From Planctomycetota bacterium (GTDB lineage: Bacteria; Planctomycetota; UBA1135; UBA2386): 64,000 nucleotides of DNA. A model generated the notes under the pieces. It was not told the DNA's origin. It made no database searches and was given only the letters and a program-made list of their open reading frames with translations. The translations under genes were made by a program, and so were the position numbers. Shown one piece after another: positions 1 to 9,692 of this stretch (positions within the stretch are counted from its first letter, which is position 1; each line of letters starts with the position of its first letter). The stretch spans positions 248,001-312,000 of the forward strand of contig JACKIB010000003.1 of the NCBI GenBank assembly GCA_020638695.1, given 5' to 3'.

Positions 1-197
1 GACCGGCTACCGGTGCACCTCGTCGACGCCGCGTCCGCCGACCTTTCGGCGGGACCATCCTGCGCCGGCAGGCTCGCCGCGCCGGACACCGGAACGAAGA
101 GGAGGGCCCATGCGGGCGTCGCTCGGGCGTTCGCGGGCGCCCTGGTCACCGTGCCCGTGCCGATTCACGGGACGGCCAGGGCACTACCCGCATCCCG
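1..197. other. No gene recognised at the window edge
   Basis: This stretch lies downstream of the first minus-strand gene. Short open frames cross it but they have no recognisable domain, ribosome binding site or start. I see no strong terminator hairpin. Confidence 0.4.
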
Positions 198-3100
198 CTA
201 CTTCCCGGGTGCCACCCGGTAGGCCACCGCGAAGCTCTTCAGCGCGGGCGAGCGTGGCGGGTTGGACTCGGTGTTGTTCTGCATCACGCAGCGCATGTTG
301 AGGAACCGCGGCAGAAGTCCGTTGGCGGCGCGGATCGAGTCGAGCTGATCCTCGGTGACGTAGTTCGTCAGCCCGCCGGCCGCGACGCGGGGTCCCTGCG
401 GCCAGTTCGGCGTGTGCACCGCCTGGTAGACGCTGTCGGTGGCGAACGGGTTGGCCATCGCGTAGCGGTAGGCCTCGCGCGCATAGAACGGATTCAGCAG
501 GTTGCCGCGGTTCTGCACCAGCTGGATGTTGGTCCAGTTGAGCGTGGCATCGTTGTCGTCGGATTGGTTGAAGATCACGTTGCTGTTGGCGAACGTGCGC
601 GCACCGCGGAACTCGACCACCACCGAAGTGCCTACCGGCTGCGCGCTGAGCGGCGGGTTCATCATGGTCACCAGGTCCGCGATTCCCTCTCCCGACGCGG
701 TGAGGTTCGGCACGCCGTTGGTGTCGTTGAAGCCCTTCCACGGCTGGGCGGCCGCGTACGGATTGCGCGGGTTCTTGAAGTCGTGCGCGTTCGGGCGGAG
801 CGTGTCCCAGAAACCGAACGTCACCATCGACACGCGGCGCACGAAGTCCGCCTGCGCCCAGTGGACGTGGTCGTCGAGCGGCGGGGCGGTCCACAGGAAA
901 CCGTTGTTGGGGTCGCCGAGTAGCGTGTCGCGGATCACCGAGCTGCGGGCAGCGGCCTGGGTGTCGGGATCGACGTAGACGTCGGCACCAGTGATCAGGT
1001 CCTTGCCACCCGAAGCGTGGGCGCGGGTCTCGGGCCACGGCGTCGGACAACCGGGAAGCGGTCCGGTGCTGTAGTAGCCGGTGCCCGGCCAGCACGGGCC
1101 GATCGTCGCGATGTGGAACAAGTTGGTGCCGTGCGCCGCGCCACCGTTGGCCGGACCGTCCGGATACACCCCGAAGTCGAGCAGCAGCGGGAGGGCGATC
1201 GGGTCGTGATCGAGCTCGCGCATTCCCATGAAGTCGCCGTAGTCGAACACGAACTCCGTGTTGGCGTGCAACGCAGCGAATGCCGGCGGGGGCTTGTCGG
1301 GCACACACGGCGACGAGCACGACGCGGTTACGTCGCGCTGCGCCGCCGGTGCAGCGGGGTTGTGTGCGCCACCCAGGCCGATCGCACGGTCGCCCTGGGT
1401 GTCCCAGCGCACCAGCCGGCTGTCACGCCACGTGTAGGACTTCTCGAACTTCGGATACGGGACCATCTTGGTCCCGGTGGTGGCGCGGAATGCGTCGTTG
1501 GGGTTGATCTCGTAGACCCGGTCCTTCACCACCGTCTCGTACGTCGACCCCGACAGCACGTTCTGGTCGAAGGTCGGACGCAAACCGCTGCGCCCGGAGA
1601 AGCAGTCGTAGATGCACCCACACGGCGCGATGATGTAGGTCAGGTCCGGCCGCCAGTCGGCGTGCGCCATCCGCAACGTGTAGCGGTCGAACACGTCGAA
1701 ACGCACCTCCATGTCGTTCCACGGCGCCCAGTGCATCTGCTCGATGTCGAGCATGGTCTTGGTCGGATCGCGGTAGGCGAGGCCGAAGTCGTCTTCGCGG
1801 TAGGTCATCTGCAGGCGGGTGCCCCACGGGTTGTGCGGCTCCGTCACTCCACCGCCATTGGGTGCGACCATCGACGGACAGCTGTACAGGATGCCCGGGA
1901 TCGAACAGAACCCGGCGATTGCGGCAGGCGGCCCGATGTCGCACTCGCCGCGGTCGAAGCGGGTGATGCCCTGCAGGATCTGCCGATCCGCCACCGAGCT
2001 GAAGCGCGACACCGGCAGCGCCCGGAGTTCGCCTTCGAGCAACTGGAACTGGCCGAACGCGTCGACCGAGCCGGAAGTCGAACCGTCCTCGTCCTGCGAC
2101 GCGAACCGCATCACTCGCCCACCGACGTGGTTGTCGTCCACCTCGGGGTCGAGCGTGTAGCGCACCGACAGGCTCTTGGTCGGGGTCGCAGTCCGATCGA
2201 ACAAGTCGACCCGGCGCCCACCCATGTCGCGTGGAGCTCGTTCGTCGACCAACATGTGCAGCCAGTACTCCTCCTGCTGATTGCGCAGGTGGAAGTGGCC
2301 CAGCGGTGGACGCAGCTGCACCAGAGTGCGGTCCCCGCTGGCGTCGAGCAATTGGGTTCCCAGCATGCCGAGCGCCGCGACCTTGGGGTCGGCGATCCAC
2401 GTCACGAAGCTCGTGCCGTCGATCGTGCGGTTGGTCAGCACGAAGTTCTCGAACGCCTCCACGGTGCGCAGGTCGATCGGCTCGCTGAAGCGCAGTGCCA
2501 CTGCAGCCATCGGATCGACGTAGCCACCCAGATTGACCTGACGGTTCGGGTCCAGCACCGGCGGCGCCGGGTCGACCACCAGGAACGACTGCAGCCGACC
2601 CTGGTCGCTGACGCGCGACAGCGCAGCCGAGTGCTCCAGTCGGTACGGAACGTCGTGGTAGTAGTGGACCCGAACCACGCAAGGCTCGCCGAGCGGCAGG
2701 CTGTTGGCGCGGAACGACACTTCGTTGCCGTTCTTGTCGGTGACGCTCAGGTGCGTGACCTGCACGTGCACGAACGGGTCGCGGCCGCCGTCGGCCGGCA
2801 GGTTCGGATCGCTGCCCTTGCGGTACATGCCCAACCCCTCGAACTTCGGATCGCCGACCACGTTGCCGACGTCGAGATTCATCACCACCTCGGCGCGCAG
2901 GCGCAGCTTCTCGCCGGTCGGGCCGGTCACCGTTTGCATCACCACGTCGCCGCCGCGCAGCGGCACCTTGGTCGGCACACCGCCCGGACCGCGCGCCCAG
3001 CCCGACCCGGGGTCGAGTGCGCCATCGACGTACGGAATGCGCCCGCGCACCACGATGTCACGGCTGCGCTTGTTGAGGGTCAGCACCCGGTTGGCGACGT

Positions 3101-4067
3101 CGATCTCGGTGATCCCCATCTCGACCTCGGTCACCACCATCGGGGCATCGAAGTCCTTCAGCGCCCCGACCTCGCCATCGGACAGGTTGCCGGCGCGGAA
3201 GTCGCGGATCACCGCCGTGTCGCCCCGGCTGTCGACGTCGTTGAGTTCGGCCACCAGGTCGTTGCCGAAGTCCACCTGACGGGCGACGACCCCGGCAGTC
3301 GGCAGCGCGATGCGCATGTTGGCGGTCCGACTGTCGAAGCTCTGCGGCATGCCGTCGGTCGAGCGCCCGTGCGCCGCTTCGGCGCCGAGCAACGACGGGT
3401 CGAGGATCACCGCGTCGCCACGGGCCAGCACTCGCATCGGCACCGGTCGGAACTGCGGGCGGTTGCCGGCGCCGAGCGGCGTGATGAACTCCAGCAGCTG
3501 AATGGCATTCGGGTTGGCCGAGAAGAACTCCGAGCCGACGCCGAGATCGCGGTCGAAGCTCAGCACGATCGCCGCGTTGCGCGGCACGACCGGAATCGGC
3601 CGCTGCGACACATCCTGGTCGCGGTAGGCGCCGGTCAGCACCGGCAGGTTGCCGGTCGCGCTCCGCAGCGCCGAATCGAACCGGTCCTTCTCCGGCGGGA
3701 TTCGGTCGTCCCAGAGGATCAGGAGTTCCTCGTGCCCGACCTCGGAGTCGAACGGCATGAAGCGGAAGTCGGAGTCCAGTCGGGCGTTGCCCAGCGCATC
3801 GAACAGCGGCTGGCCTTCGATGTCGGGTCGGATCACGACTTCGCGTTGCACGAGAACCGGCACGCGGTGGGCGATGTCGCGACGATCCGCTCGGGTTGGA
3901 TCGACCCGCCGATAGGCGTAGATGTCGACCAATCGCCCGTAGTTCACCGCCGAGACCAGCGCACCGCCGGACGGCAGGGTGCCAGTGCCCTTGCTGCCCG
4001 AGCCGCAGCCGGACAGGACTGCGGCCACCGCGACGAACGCGATCGAGAGAGTCTTCGTGCGCACCAT
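198..4067 (-). CDS. Very large lipoprotein with Ig-like (SbsA-type) segments
   Basis: A 1289-residue exported protein. The N-terminus has a hydrophobic stretch ending in the lipobox LSGC, so it should be lipid-anchored outside the inner membrane. Segments near residues 160 (VPRNAAIVLSFDRDL) and 520 (DPMAAVALRFSEPIDL) look like bacterial Ig-like SbsA domains, which occur in surface and adhesion proteins. Cys-rich stretches follow (for example IAPCGCIYDC), which may form disulfides. No catalytic motif is visible. It starts only 10 bases after the stop of the upstream lipoprotein gene (4078-7440), so the two are probably co-transcribed. Function is unknown; a surface structural or adhesive role is inferred from domain type and size. 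Confidence 0.85.
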   Translation of the reverse strand: MVRTKTLSIAFVAVAAVLSGCGSGSKGTGTLPSGGALVSAVNYGRLVDIYAYRRVDPTRADRRDIAHRVPVLVQREVVIRPDIEGQPLFDALGNARLDSDFRFMPFDSEVGHEELLILWDDRIPPEKDRFDSALRSATGNLPVLTGAYRDQDVSQRPIPVVPRNAAIVLSFDRDLGVGSEFFSANPNAIQLLEFITPLGAGNRPQFRPVPMRVLARGDAVILDPSLLGAEAAHGRSTDGMPQSFDSRTANMRIALPTAGVVARQVDFGNDLVAELNDVDSRGDTAVIRDFRAGNLSDGEVGALKDFDAPMVVTEVEMGITEIDVANRVLTLNKRSRDIVVRGRIPYVDGALDPGSGWARGPGGVPTKVPLRGGDVVMQTVTGPTGEKLRLRAEVVMNLDVGNVVGDPKFEGLGMYRKGSDPNLPADGGRDPFVHVQVTHLSVTDKNGNEVSFRANSLPLGEPCVVRVHYYHDVPYRLEHSAALSRVSDQGRLQSFLVVDPAPPVLDPNRQVNLGGYVDPMAAVALRFSEPIDLRTVEAFENFVLTNRTIDGTSFVTWIADPKVAALGMLGTQLLDASGDRTLVQLRPPLGHFHLRNQQEEYWLHMLVDERAPRDMGGRRVDLFDRTATPTKSLSVRYTLDPEVDDNHVGGRVMRFASQDEDGSTSGSVDAFGQFQLLEGELRALPVSRFSSVADRQILQGITRFDRGECDIGPPAAIAGFCSIPGILYSCPSMVAPNGGGVTEPHNPWGTRLQMTYREDDFGLAYRDPTKTMLDIEQMHWAPWNDMEVRFDVFDRYTLRMAHADWRPDLTYIIAPCGCIYDCFSGRSGLRPTFDQNVLSGSTYETVVKDRVYEINPNDAFRATTGTKMVPYPKFEKSYTWRDSRLVRWDTQGDRAIGLGGAHNPAAPAAQRDVTASCSSPCVPDKPPPAFAALHANTEFVFDYGDFMGMRELDHDPIALPLLLDFGVYPDGPANGGAAHGTNLFHIATIGPCWPGTGYYSTGPLPGCPTPWPETRAHASGGKDLITGADVYVDPDTQAAARSSVIRDTLLGDPNNGFLWTAPPLDDHVHWAQADFVRRVSMVTFGFWDTLRPNAHDFKNPRNPYAAAQPWKGFNDTNGVPNLTASGEGIADLVTMMNPPLSAQPVGTSVVVEFRGARTFANSNVIFNQSDDNDATLNWTNIQLVQNRGNLLNPFYAREAYRYAMANPFATDSVYQAVHTPNWPQGPRVAAGGLTNYVTEDQLDSIRAANGLLPRFLNMRCVMQNNTESNPPRSPALKSFAVAYRVAPGK

Positions 4068-4077
4068 GGGAGTGTTC

Positions 4078-7000
4078 CTAGTAGCGGAAGGGGAGGACCA
4101 GGCTGCGGAGCTCGGGACGCGGAGAGTCCGGACCTGGGGTCAGATCGTTGGGGTGAGCGGGGCTTTCCTCGTAGCGCAGGTCGAACAGGACGTCGTACTG
4201 CACGAACCGGAACCCGCCCTGCCGCAGCTGCTCCACCGCGGCGGCGTTGTCCCAATCGGCGAAGAAGGTGCCCTCGGCAGCGGGGAAGCGCTCGGCCGAC
4301 GGGTCGCGGGGATCCTGGTGGAAGGCGAAACCGATTCGTACGTTCTGCCGCGGCAACAGTTGGCCGCTGGAACCGCCCAGGAACACGTCCGGGAAGCCCT
4401 CGCGCGTTCCCGTGAACACCGAGTACAGCTTGGCGACCACGTCGAGCTCGGGCTTCCCGGAACTGTTCACCGAGACTTCCGCCGGACTGCCGAACTCCTC
4501 GCTGACGTACAGCAGGTCGGCTTCGTGTCCGAGGATGCGGAACTCTCCGATCGTGGTCGCACCGGAGCGCAACCGCGCAACGTGCTGCGTGAAGCGTTGC
4601 GCCTCGCCAGCGAGCGAAGGCGCGGTGAGCCGCACCACGCTGACCCGCTGCCCGCGGTATGCGACGCCGTTCTCGATCGAGGCGACCGCGGCGCCGGAAA
4701 CCAGCACCGGGTACTCGATCGCCACGCCGCCGAACCCGTCGTTCTTCACCAAGGTGTAGCCAGCGCGCGGATCCTGCGCGTCACCGGTGATCACGCCGTG
4801 GAACTCGGGAAGTGGCCCGAAGGTCGAGCCGAAGCTACTCGGGACCGCGACGCCGCGCGCCTTGCCGTCGCCGCCCGGCGGCGTGACACGTCGATCCGCA
4901 GCGCCGAGGTCGATCCACTTCGAGCGCACCCGCGACCGCGTGCCGAAGGGTGCCGGTAGCAGGACCGGAGCGGGGGTCACGTCACCGAGAGCCTTGCCGA
5001 GGGTCACCGGCGCACCGTTGTCGTCGTGGTAGCCGCCCGATCCGTCGGGGAAGCCGCGCCACCCCAGGTAGCGCTCCTTCTGTGCGCCGCGCAGCACGCT
5101 GCCGTTCGCGTCGCGGATGATGATGAAGTCGTCGAGTAGCGTGTGCGTGGCGTCATCACCACTCGGGTCCGGCCCGGGCGGCGCCATCAGCTGCACGATG
5201 CCGGATCCGCCGAACCCACCGGTCGAGGTCGAGTTGAGCGTCGTCGCACTGGCGCTGTGTGGCGCGGGCGAGTACTTGCCGTTGATCGTCGAGCTGGAGC
5301 CGACGCCGCCATCCGCGGTGATCGCGAAGGAGTAGTCGTTGTTCGCGTAGGTCTCGCCGTGTGTCTCGATCTCGATCACGCGGCCGGCCATCAACACCAC
5401 CATTCCTCCCGAGCCACCGCCACCGCCACCGCACAACGAGTTCGCGCCGGCGTAGGCGCCGCCACCACCATTTCCGCCGTCGGCACTGATCCGGCCGGTT
5501 CGCTTGATCACGATCGAGCCGAGCGCCTTGACGATCAGCACGCCACCGCCGGCGCCGCCGCCACCGCCCTTCTGATCGTTGAAGAAGTTCGGATCGTTGG
5601 GAGTGCACGCAGCACCCCAATCGCCGCCACCGCCACCGCCCGCGCCGCCGAGCGGCCGCGACAGCTCGCCGGTGATGCGCAGTCTGCGGTGCAGGTCGAC
5701 CGCGGAGCCCCAGAAGTCGTTGTCGCGGCGCGAGTCGAGGAATGCCACCGGGCCCGCAGCACCCCCGGGCAGGGCGGTGCTGCTCCGACTGGAACACCCG
5801 AACCCACCCGTGCCGTTCGGCTGCACGAAGAACGCCGTCGAGGCGACCTTGTAGTACGGATCGCCACGAGTCGCGAACGAACCGCCACCGCCGCCCGAGC
5901 CACGACCACAACTGGCGTTGGCACAATTGATCCGGCCGCCCGCGCCACCGCCCTCGGGGACCTGGTCCGGTCCGAATCCGGCCTGCCCGCGCAGGCTGCG
6001 CAAGGAGGTCTGCGGCGATCCCTGGCCACCGTTGCCAGCACCGCAGTAGCCGACGCCGCCGCCCGCCGGGATGTTGGCCGAGAAGATGGTGTTGACCCGC
6101 ATGCCGTCGCCGCCTTCGACCAGCAGATCGCCTTCGACCACGAAGTCCCCGGTGACCAACCACACCATCGGCCGCGACCCGACGCCGCGCACCACCACCC
6201 CGCGCGGAATCCGCACGTTGCGGAACTGGAACACGCCGCCGGACACGTTGATCGGTTGGCCGTTGAGCGGCGTGATCTGCGTGAAGTCGGTGTCGAGCAC
6301 CACTTCCTGACTGTTGGGTGCGTAGTCCAGCACCGTCTTGCCGCCTTCGAACGCGAAGCTGGCGCGGATCGCCCCCGGCAATGTGTCGGCGAGCGGCTCG
6401 ACGAACGGGGCCTCGAGATCGATATGGCGCGGATCGAGGAACCGCTCGACCAAGCCGTCGAAGCGCAGTTCGTACCCGGGGGCGGTCTGCACACGCCCGA
6501 CCACCGGATCGTAGGTGGCGTTGTCGGTGTTGGACTCGCCGGACAAGTCCTCGAGCTCGGGGGTCGCGACCACACGCACTTCCGCGTGGTTCGGCAGGAC
6601 ACCGAGCGGACGGAGCACCAGCTCGGCACCTTCCAGAGTGTTGCTCGTCAGCTGCACGGCCGACGGGATCCACGTGGGTCCGGTCACGTCGTCGTACTCC
6701 AGCCAGACTCGGCCACGCCGCGCCGGATCGCGCAGGCGCGCGTCCAGGTCGGCGCGCAACGGCAGGTTGGAGCTGTGCGGGTTGAGCGGCTGATCGAAGC
6801 GGAGGCGGAACTCGACCGGGTGCTGGCCGAGCTCGTTGCGTTCGACGGCCCCGCTGGCGTCGAGTGGCGTCACCTCGAGCGACACCAGCCGCGGACCGCC
6901 GGGCAGGGTGTCGCGGAACAGCTGCGCGGTGGACGTGCCCTCGACCGTCTGGAAGGTGAACGACACCGGCGATGCCAGACCCTTGCCGCGCGTATCGACC

Positions 7001-7440
7001 AGACCGACACCGGCACGGTGGTCACCGCGAACCAACTGCACGACATAGCGCCGCGCCGGCTTGAAGCCGCCGTCGTCCAGCGAGTCGGTGGTGGCGAACT
7101 TCGGTAGGAACTCCAGCCGGCGGCCCGACACTTCGTCGGTATCCGATCGGGCGACCCGAAACGAGCCCTCGACGCTCTCCGCGAGCGCATTGCCCTGCAG
7201 ATCGAAGACGGCGAACGAGACCGCGTTGAAGTCGACCGAGTCCGGATCGAGGGGATGCGAGACGTCGATCTTCAGCGAGTCATTGAGGAACACGGTCGCG
7301 GCGTTCGCCGGCACGGTGCGCAACACGAGCAGATCGCCACCCTGCCCACCAGCGCTGCGCCCACGGCTGCACCCGGAGAGCCACACGACGGCGGTCAGCG
7401 TCAAACAGAACGATGGGACGACCGGGCGGATTCGGAACAT
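4078..7440 (-). CDS. Very large glycine-rich lipoprotein with Ig-like N-terminus
   Basis: A 1120-residue protein with an N-terminal signal and lipobox (WLSGC at about residues 20-24). Just after it, VRTVPANAATVFLNDSLKIDV resembles an SbsA Ig-like domain, and two or three similar segments follow up to about residue 350. Residues 450-740 are strongly glycine-rich, with runs such as GGAGGGGGGDWG and scattered Cys; such sequence is usual in surface beta-helix or fibrous proteins. The C-terminal 350 residues are not repetitive. The gene is first in a two-gene unit with the lipoprotein at 198-4067. I infer a cell-surface role; no enzyme motif was found. The antisense strand is open over long stretches but only because of the high GC. 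Confidence 0.85.
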   Translation of the reverse strand: MFRIRPVVPSFCLTLTAVVWLSGCSRGRSAGGQGGDLLVLRTVPANAATVFLNDSLKIDVSHPLDPDSVDFNAVSFAVFDLQGNALAESVEGSFRVARSDTDEVSGRRLEFLPKFATTDSLDDGGFKPARRYVVQLVRGDHRAGVGLVDTRGKGLASPVSFTFQTVEGTSTAQLFRDTLPGGPRLVSLEVTPLDASGAVERNELGQHPVEFRLRFDQPLNPHSSNLPLRADLDARLRDPARRGRVWLEYDDVTGPTWIPSAVQLTSNTLEGAELVLRPLGVLPNHAEVRVVATPELEDLSGESNTDNATYDPVVGRVQTAPGYELRFDGLVERFLDPRHIDLEAPFVEPLADTLPGAIRASFAFEGGKTVLDYAPNSQEVVLDTDFTQITPLNGQPINVSGGVFQFRNVRIPRGVVVRGVGSRPMVWLVTGDFVVEGDLLVEGGDGMRVNTIFSANIPAGGGVGYCGAGNGGQGSPQTSLRSLRGQAGFGPDQVPEGGGAGGRINCANASCGRGSGGGGGSFATRGDPYYKVASTAFFVQPNGTGGFGCSSRSSTALPGGAAGPVAFLDSRRDNDFWGSAVDLHRRLRITGELSRPLGGAGGGGGGDWGAACTPNDPNFFNDQKGGGGGAGGGVLIVKALGSIVIKRTGRISADGGNGGGGAYAGANSLCGGGGGGSGGMVVLMAGRVIEIETHGETYANNDYSFAITADGGVGSSSTINGKYSPAPHSASATTLNSTSTGGFGGSGIVQLMAPPGPDPSGDDATHTLLDDFIIIRDANGSVLRGAQKERYLGWRGFPDGSGGYHDDNGAPVTLGKALGDVTPAPVLLPAPFGTRSRVRSKWIDLGAADRRVTPPGGDGKARGVAVPSSFGSTFGPLPEFHGVITGDAQDPRAGYTLVKNDGFGGVAIEYPVLVSGAAVASIENGVAYRGQRVSVVRLTAPSLAGEAQRFTQHVARLRSGATTIGEFRILGHEADLLYVSEEFGSPAEVSVNSSGKPELDVVAKLYSVFTGTREGFPDVFLGGSSGQLLPRQNVRIGFAFHQDPRDPSAERFPAAEGTFFADWDNAAAVEQLRQGGFRFVQYDVLFDLRYEESPAHPNDLTPGPDSPRPELRSLVLPFRY

Positions 7441-7781
7441 GGGGAGGCTCCGGAGTGGACGCGAGAAACTCCGGGAGCTAGCCCCTCACGACAAACCGGT
7501 AACCGGCGAGCGTGTGTGCACCGAAACGCCGGCCTGCGGCGAGCGAAGGCGCTCGGTCCGGTCGATTCGCCGTTCGAGTTCGCTCGACCCGGGAAAGCGT
7601 CCAGGGGTCGGGTTCGGCGCCGCGGAGTTTCTCCTCGCCAGGTGCGAGCCCGGACGATTCGCGAGCGGCGTCGCGAGATCGCGCCGGCAGGTTCGGACCA
7701 CGTCGAGGAACACCTTCTGACGTTCGACGCACCCGGCAGCGACCTCGCACGATCGCAGCAGCTCGGTCGCAAAGAGCCGAG
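7441..7781. other. Upstream region of the lipoprotein pair, no gene seen
   Basis: About 340 bases between the start of the minus-strand lipoprotein gene and the first palindromic element. Several short frames cross it on both strands, all Arg/Ala-rich, with no domain or credible start. It must hold the promoter of the lipoprotein pair, but I could not pick out convincing -35 and -10 boxes. Confidence 0.4.
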
Positions 7782-7949
7782 CTAGGAGTCTGCGCCACAG
7801 AATGACAACCCATGAGATCCGTGCCTTCCAGCACCTGTCACCCCCCGAAATCCTCGCCGAATCCACCAATTCGGCTGTGTTTTCGGGCGGCGACCTGCGC
7901 CGAAATCCACGAACCTCCTGAGTCACCCTTCTGTGGCGCAGACTCCTAG
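7782..7949. repeat. CTAG-bounded palindromic element A (168 bp)
   Basis: Both ends carry the same 21-base inverted repeat (7782-7802 and 7929-7949, beginning CTAGGAGTCTGCGCC), a perfect match. The inside is also an imperfect palindrome, with GCCGAAT (7856-7862) pairing with ATTCGGC (7869-7875) around a CCACCA tip at the exact centre. It encodes nothing recognisable. It shares its right CTAG with element B. It could be a non-autonomous mobile element (MITE or REP type) or a long structured RNA/DNA hairpin. Confidence 0.8.
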
Positions 7950-8083
7950 GAGGCTGTTGCGAATAGCGAAATCCATTCGCAACGGCGGGTTTCGAACCCA
8001 GATTCGACCTCGACAGTCCGGAGTCCCGAGGTCGAATGTGGTGTTCGAGCGATTTGGCTACGCAATACCCAACAGGCTCCTAG
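7946..8083. repeat. CTAG-bounded palindromic element B (138 bp)
   Basis: The ends are inverted copies of CTAGGAGnCTGTTG (7946-7959 and 8070-8083, one mismatch). Near the centre ATTCGACCTCG (8002-8012) pairs perfectly with CGAGGTCGAAT (8027-8037). Between these the arms match only in part. The left CTAG is shared with element A and the right CTAG with element C. No coding content. The terminal motif CTAGGAGnCTG is also found at the ends of element A, which suggests a related mobilising mechanism. Confidence 0.75.
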
Positions 8084-8247
8084 TGCCCTGCGTCCGGAGT
8101 TCGCAGCACATGTGCCCGGCCATTCGATCCGCTCGCTGCGTGCTGCTCCTCAGCTTGTCCACCAACAAGCCGTGTCGTCGCAGCGCCTGGCGCGCGAATC
8201 GACTGACGCAGCCACATTTGCTGCGAACTTCAGACGAGGGGCACTAG
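8080..8247. repeat. CTAG-bounded palindromic element C (168 bp)
   Basis: The terminal inverted repeats are 35 bases long (8080-8114 against 8213-8247) with about 30 matches, starting CTAGTGCCC. The centre is CTTGT (8154-8158), loop CCACCA (8159-8164), ACAAG (8165-8169). It has the same length and the same CCACCA tip as element A although the arm sequences differ. It ends about 120 bases from the stop codon of the secreted protein gene at 8368-9417. Confidence 0.75.
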
Positions 8248-8367
8248 GGGGGCGGAGCGTGCCACGCTCACCCGATTCGCGTGCGGTGTTGCCGCACGCA
8301 CGCACCCCGTGGTGCGCCAGCGCGGCGTGGACTCGCCACGCGCGCGCCAGCACACCGGGCGCTCAGA

Positions 8368-9417
8368 CTATTGGAACAACGTCGATGCCTGGTTGGTCAT
8401 CACCGTCATGCTGGTGTTGTAGCCCACCGCCTGGAAGTAGCCGGTGAAGGTCCCCAACGCCGGCAGCGGACTCCCCAGTGCGTGATCAGCCTGCGAATAG
8501 CCCGTCTGCGAGTTGATCGCGGCGGAGCTGAGTTGCAGCAGGATCGGGCCGGTGAGGTGCAGGCGCGCGGTACCCGGGAACAAGTTGATGCCGCCGATCA
8601 CCGGCAGCAGCCGGTTGACGCTGACGTAGAGCAGACTCGTGCCTCCGCCCAGCGCCAGGGGATAACGCGCCCGCGCGCTGAACTCGGTGCCGGCGCCGTT
8701 CGCCGGGAACAGGCCGCCCATGCCGCAGCGGTCGTTGGACGCGGCAGCCACACCATTGCACATCTGCAGGGAACCCTGGGTGGTCAGCAGCGCCAACCGC
8801 CAGCTGTCCCGCGTGCCGGAACGGGTCATCGCCGTCGCCGGCGGCCCGGTGTAGAACCACGCGTGGTCCTGGAGTCCGGTGTGCGCGTACTGCGCCGTGC
8901 CCGTCGCAGCATGGATCGACAGGCCGTCAGCCGTCCAACCCGGAGCAGCGAGGAACTCCATGCCGAAGCTGAACATGCCCTTGTAGCCCGAAGTGTTCTC
9001 CAGGCAGTCTGGCAAGGTCACCGCGGGGGTCAGCGCAGCCGAAGTGAGGCCCCAGGCCTGCGTGCCGGTGCCGGTGGGCAGCGCGTACGGGCCGACTCGG
9101 CTGATGATGTCGGTGGCGGTCACGCCGGGCCCGGTGGCGTCGTCACCGCGGCGCCAGACGGCGTACAGGTTCTCCTGCGTACCGGCGTTCTGGTCCTGGA
9201 TGACACCGAACCACTGCGTGATCGTGCACTTCGAGCCGTCATCGCCGATCGACCGCCAGTAGGCGGCGTGGAAACCCTGGTGGAGCTCACCGGCCCCGGT
9301 GCCGAGGTTGCCGCGGGAGGTGTAGCTGGTGGTTCCAGGGTAGATTTCGAGGGGCTGCTGCGCGGCGACGACGCCGGAGAACAGCAGCACGGAGGTGAGG
9401 AGGGAAAGGTTGCGCAT
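8368..9417 (-). CDS. Secreted protein of unknown function, paralog 1 of 3
   Basis: A 349-residue protein with a clear signal peptide (MRNLSLLTSVLLFSGVVAAQ) and predicted cleavage before QPLEIYPG. I chose the ATG at 9417 because the signal begins there; the longer frame adds an Arg-rich stretch without signal character. It is closely similar over its whole length to 9775-10836 and more distantly to 11025-12059. Shared blocks are IYPGTTSYTSRGN, HQGFHAAYWRSIGDDGS, ISRVGPY, LFPGTARLHLTGP and a C-terminus ending TLFQ. Conserved Cys pairs and Trp suggest a compact extracellular beta-rich fold. I do not recognise the family beyond its likeness to other planctomycete exported proteins. Confidence 0.85.
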   Translation of the reverse strand: MRNLSLLTSVLLFSGVVAAQQPLEIYPGTTSYTSRGNLGTGAGELHQGFHAAYWRSIGDDGSKCTITQWFGVIQDQNAGTQENLYAVWRRGDDATGPGVTATDIISRVGPYALPTGTGTQAWGLTSAALTPAVTLPDCLENTSGYKGMFSFGMEFLAAPGWTADGLSIHAATGTAQYAHTGLQDHAWFYTGPPATAMTRSGTRDSWRLALLTTQGSLQMCNGVAAASNDRCGMGGLFPANGAGTEFSARARYPLALGGGTSLLYVSVNRLLPVIGGINLFPGTARLHLTGPILLQLSSAAINSQTGYSQADHALGSPLPALGTFTGYFQAVGYNTSMTVMTNQASTLFQ

Positions 9418-9692
9418 GCGTTTGCTCTTGGAAAATGAAGACAGGATCCACCTGGCTCTCGAACCAGGTCGATCGCGGAACTCCACGACCGACAATAGGA
9501 CCGCAGAGTCGTTCGGTCGCACCCCCCAGCGCCGCGAAACCGCGTCGACGATGTCACGATTCGCTCCGCGGCCCTGAGCGCCGTGGCGCAAACCGGTGCA
9601 ACCCGCCGGCGCCAGCGCAGCTTCCGCCCCTGTCCGGCGTGTGCCCGGCGCTTCGGGAGCCGGGCCGACCTCCCGATTCGGAACTTCCCATA

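Noticed and set aside
1017..4415. A 1132-codon open frame on the plus strand
   Set aside because: It is antisense to two lipoprotein genes with clear signals and domains. Its product is a monotonous Arg/His/Val/Gln mix without any motif, as expected for the opposite strand of GC-rich coding DNA.
5143..7107. A 654-codon plus-strand frame
   Set aside because: Antisense of the Gly-rich lipoprotein gene. No domain, no start signal, composition typical of a shadow frame.
7986..8006. A tRNA-like T-arm (GGGTTTCGAACCC)
   Set aside because: No acceptor, D or anticodon arm can be folded around it; it belongs to palindromic element B.
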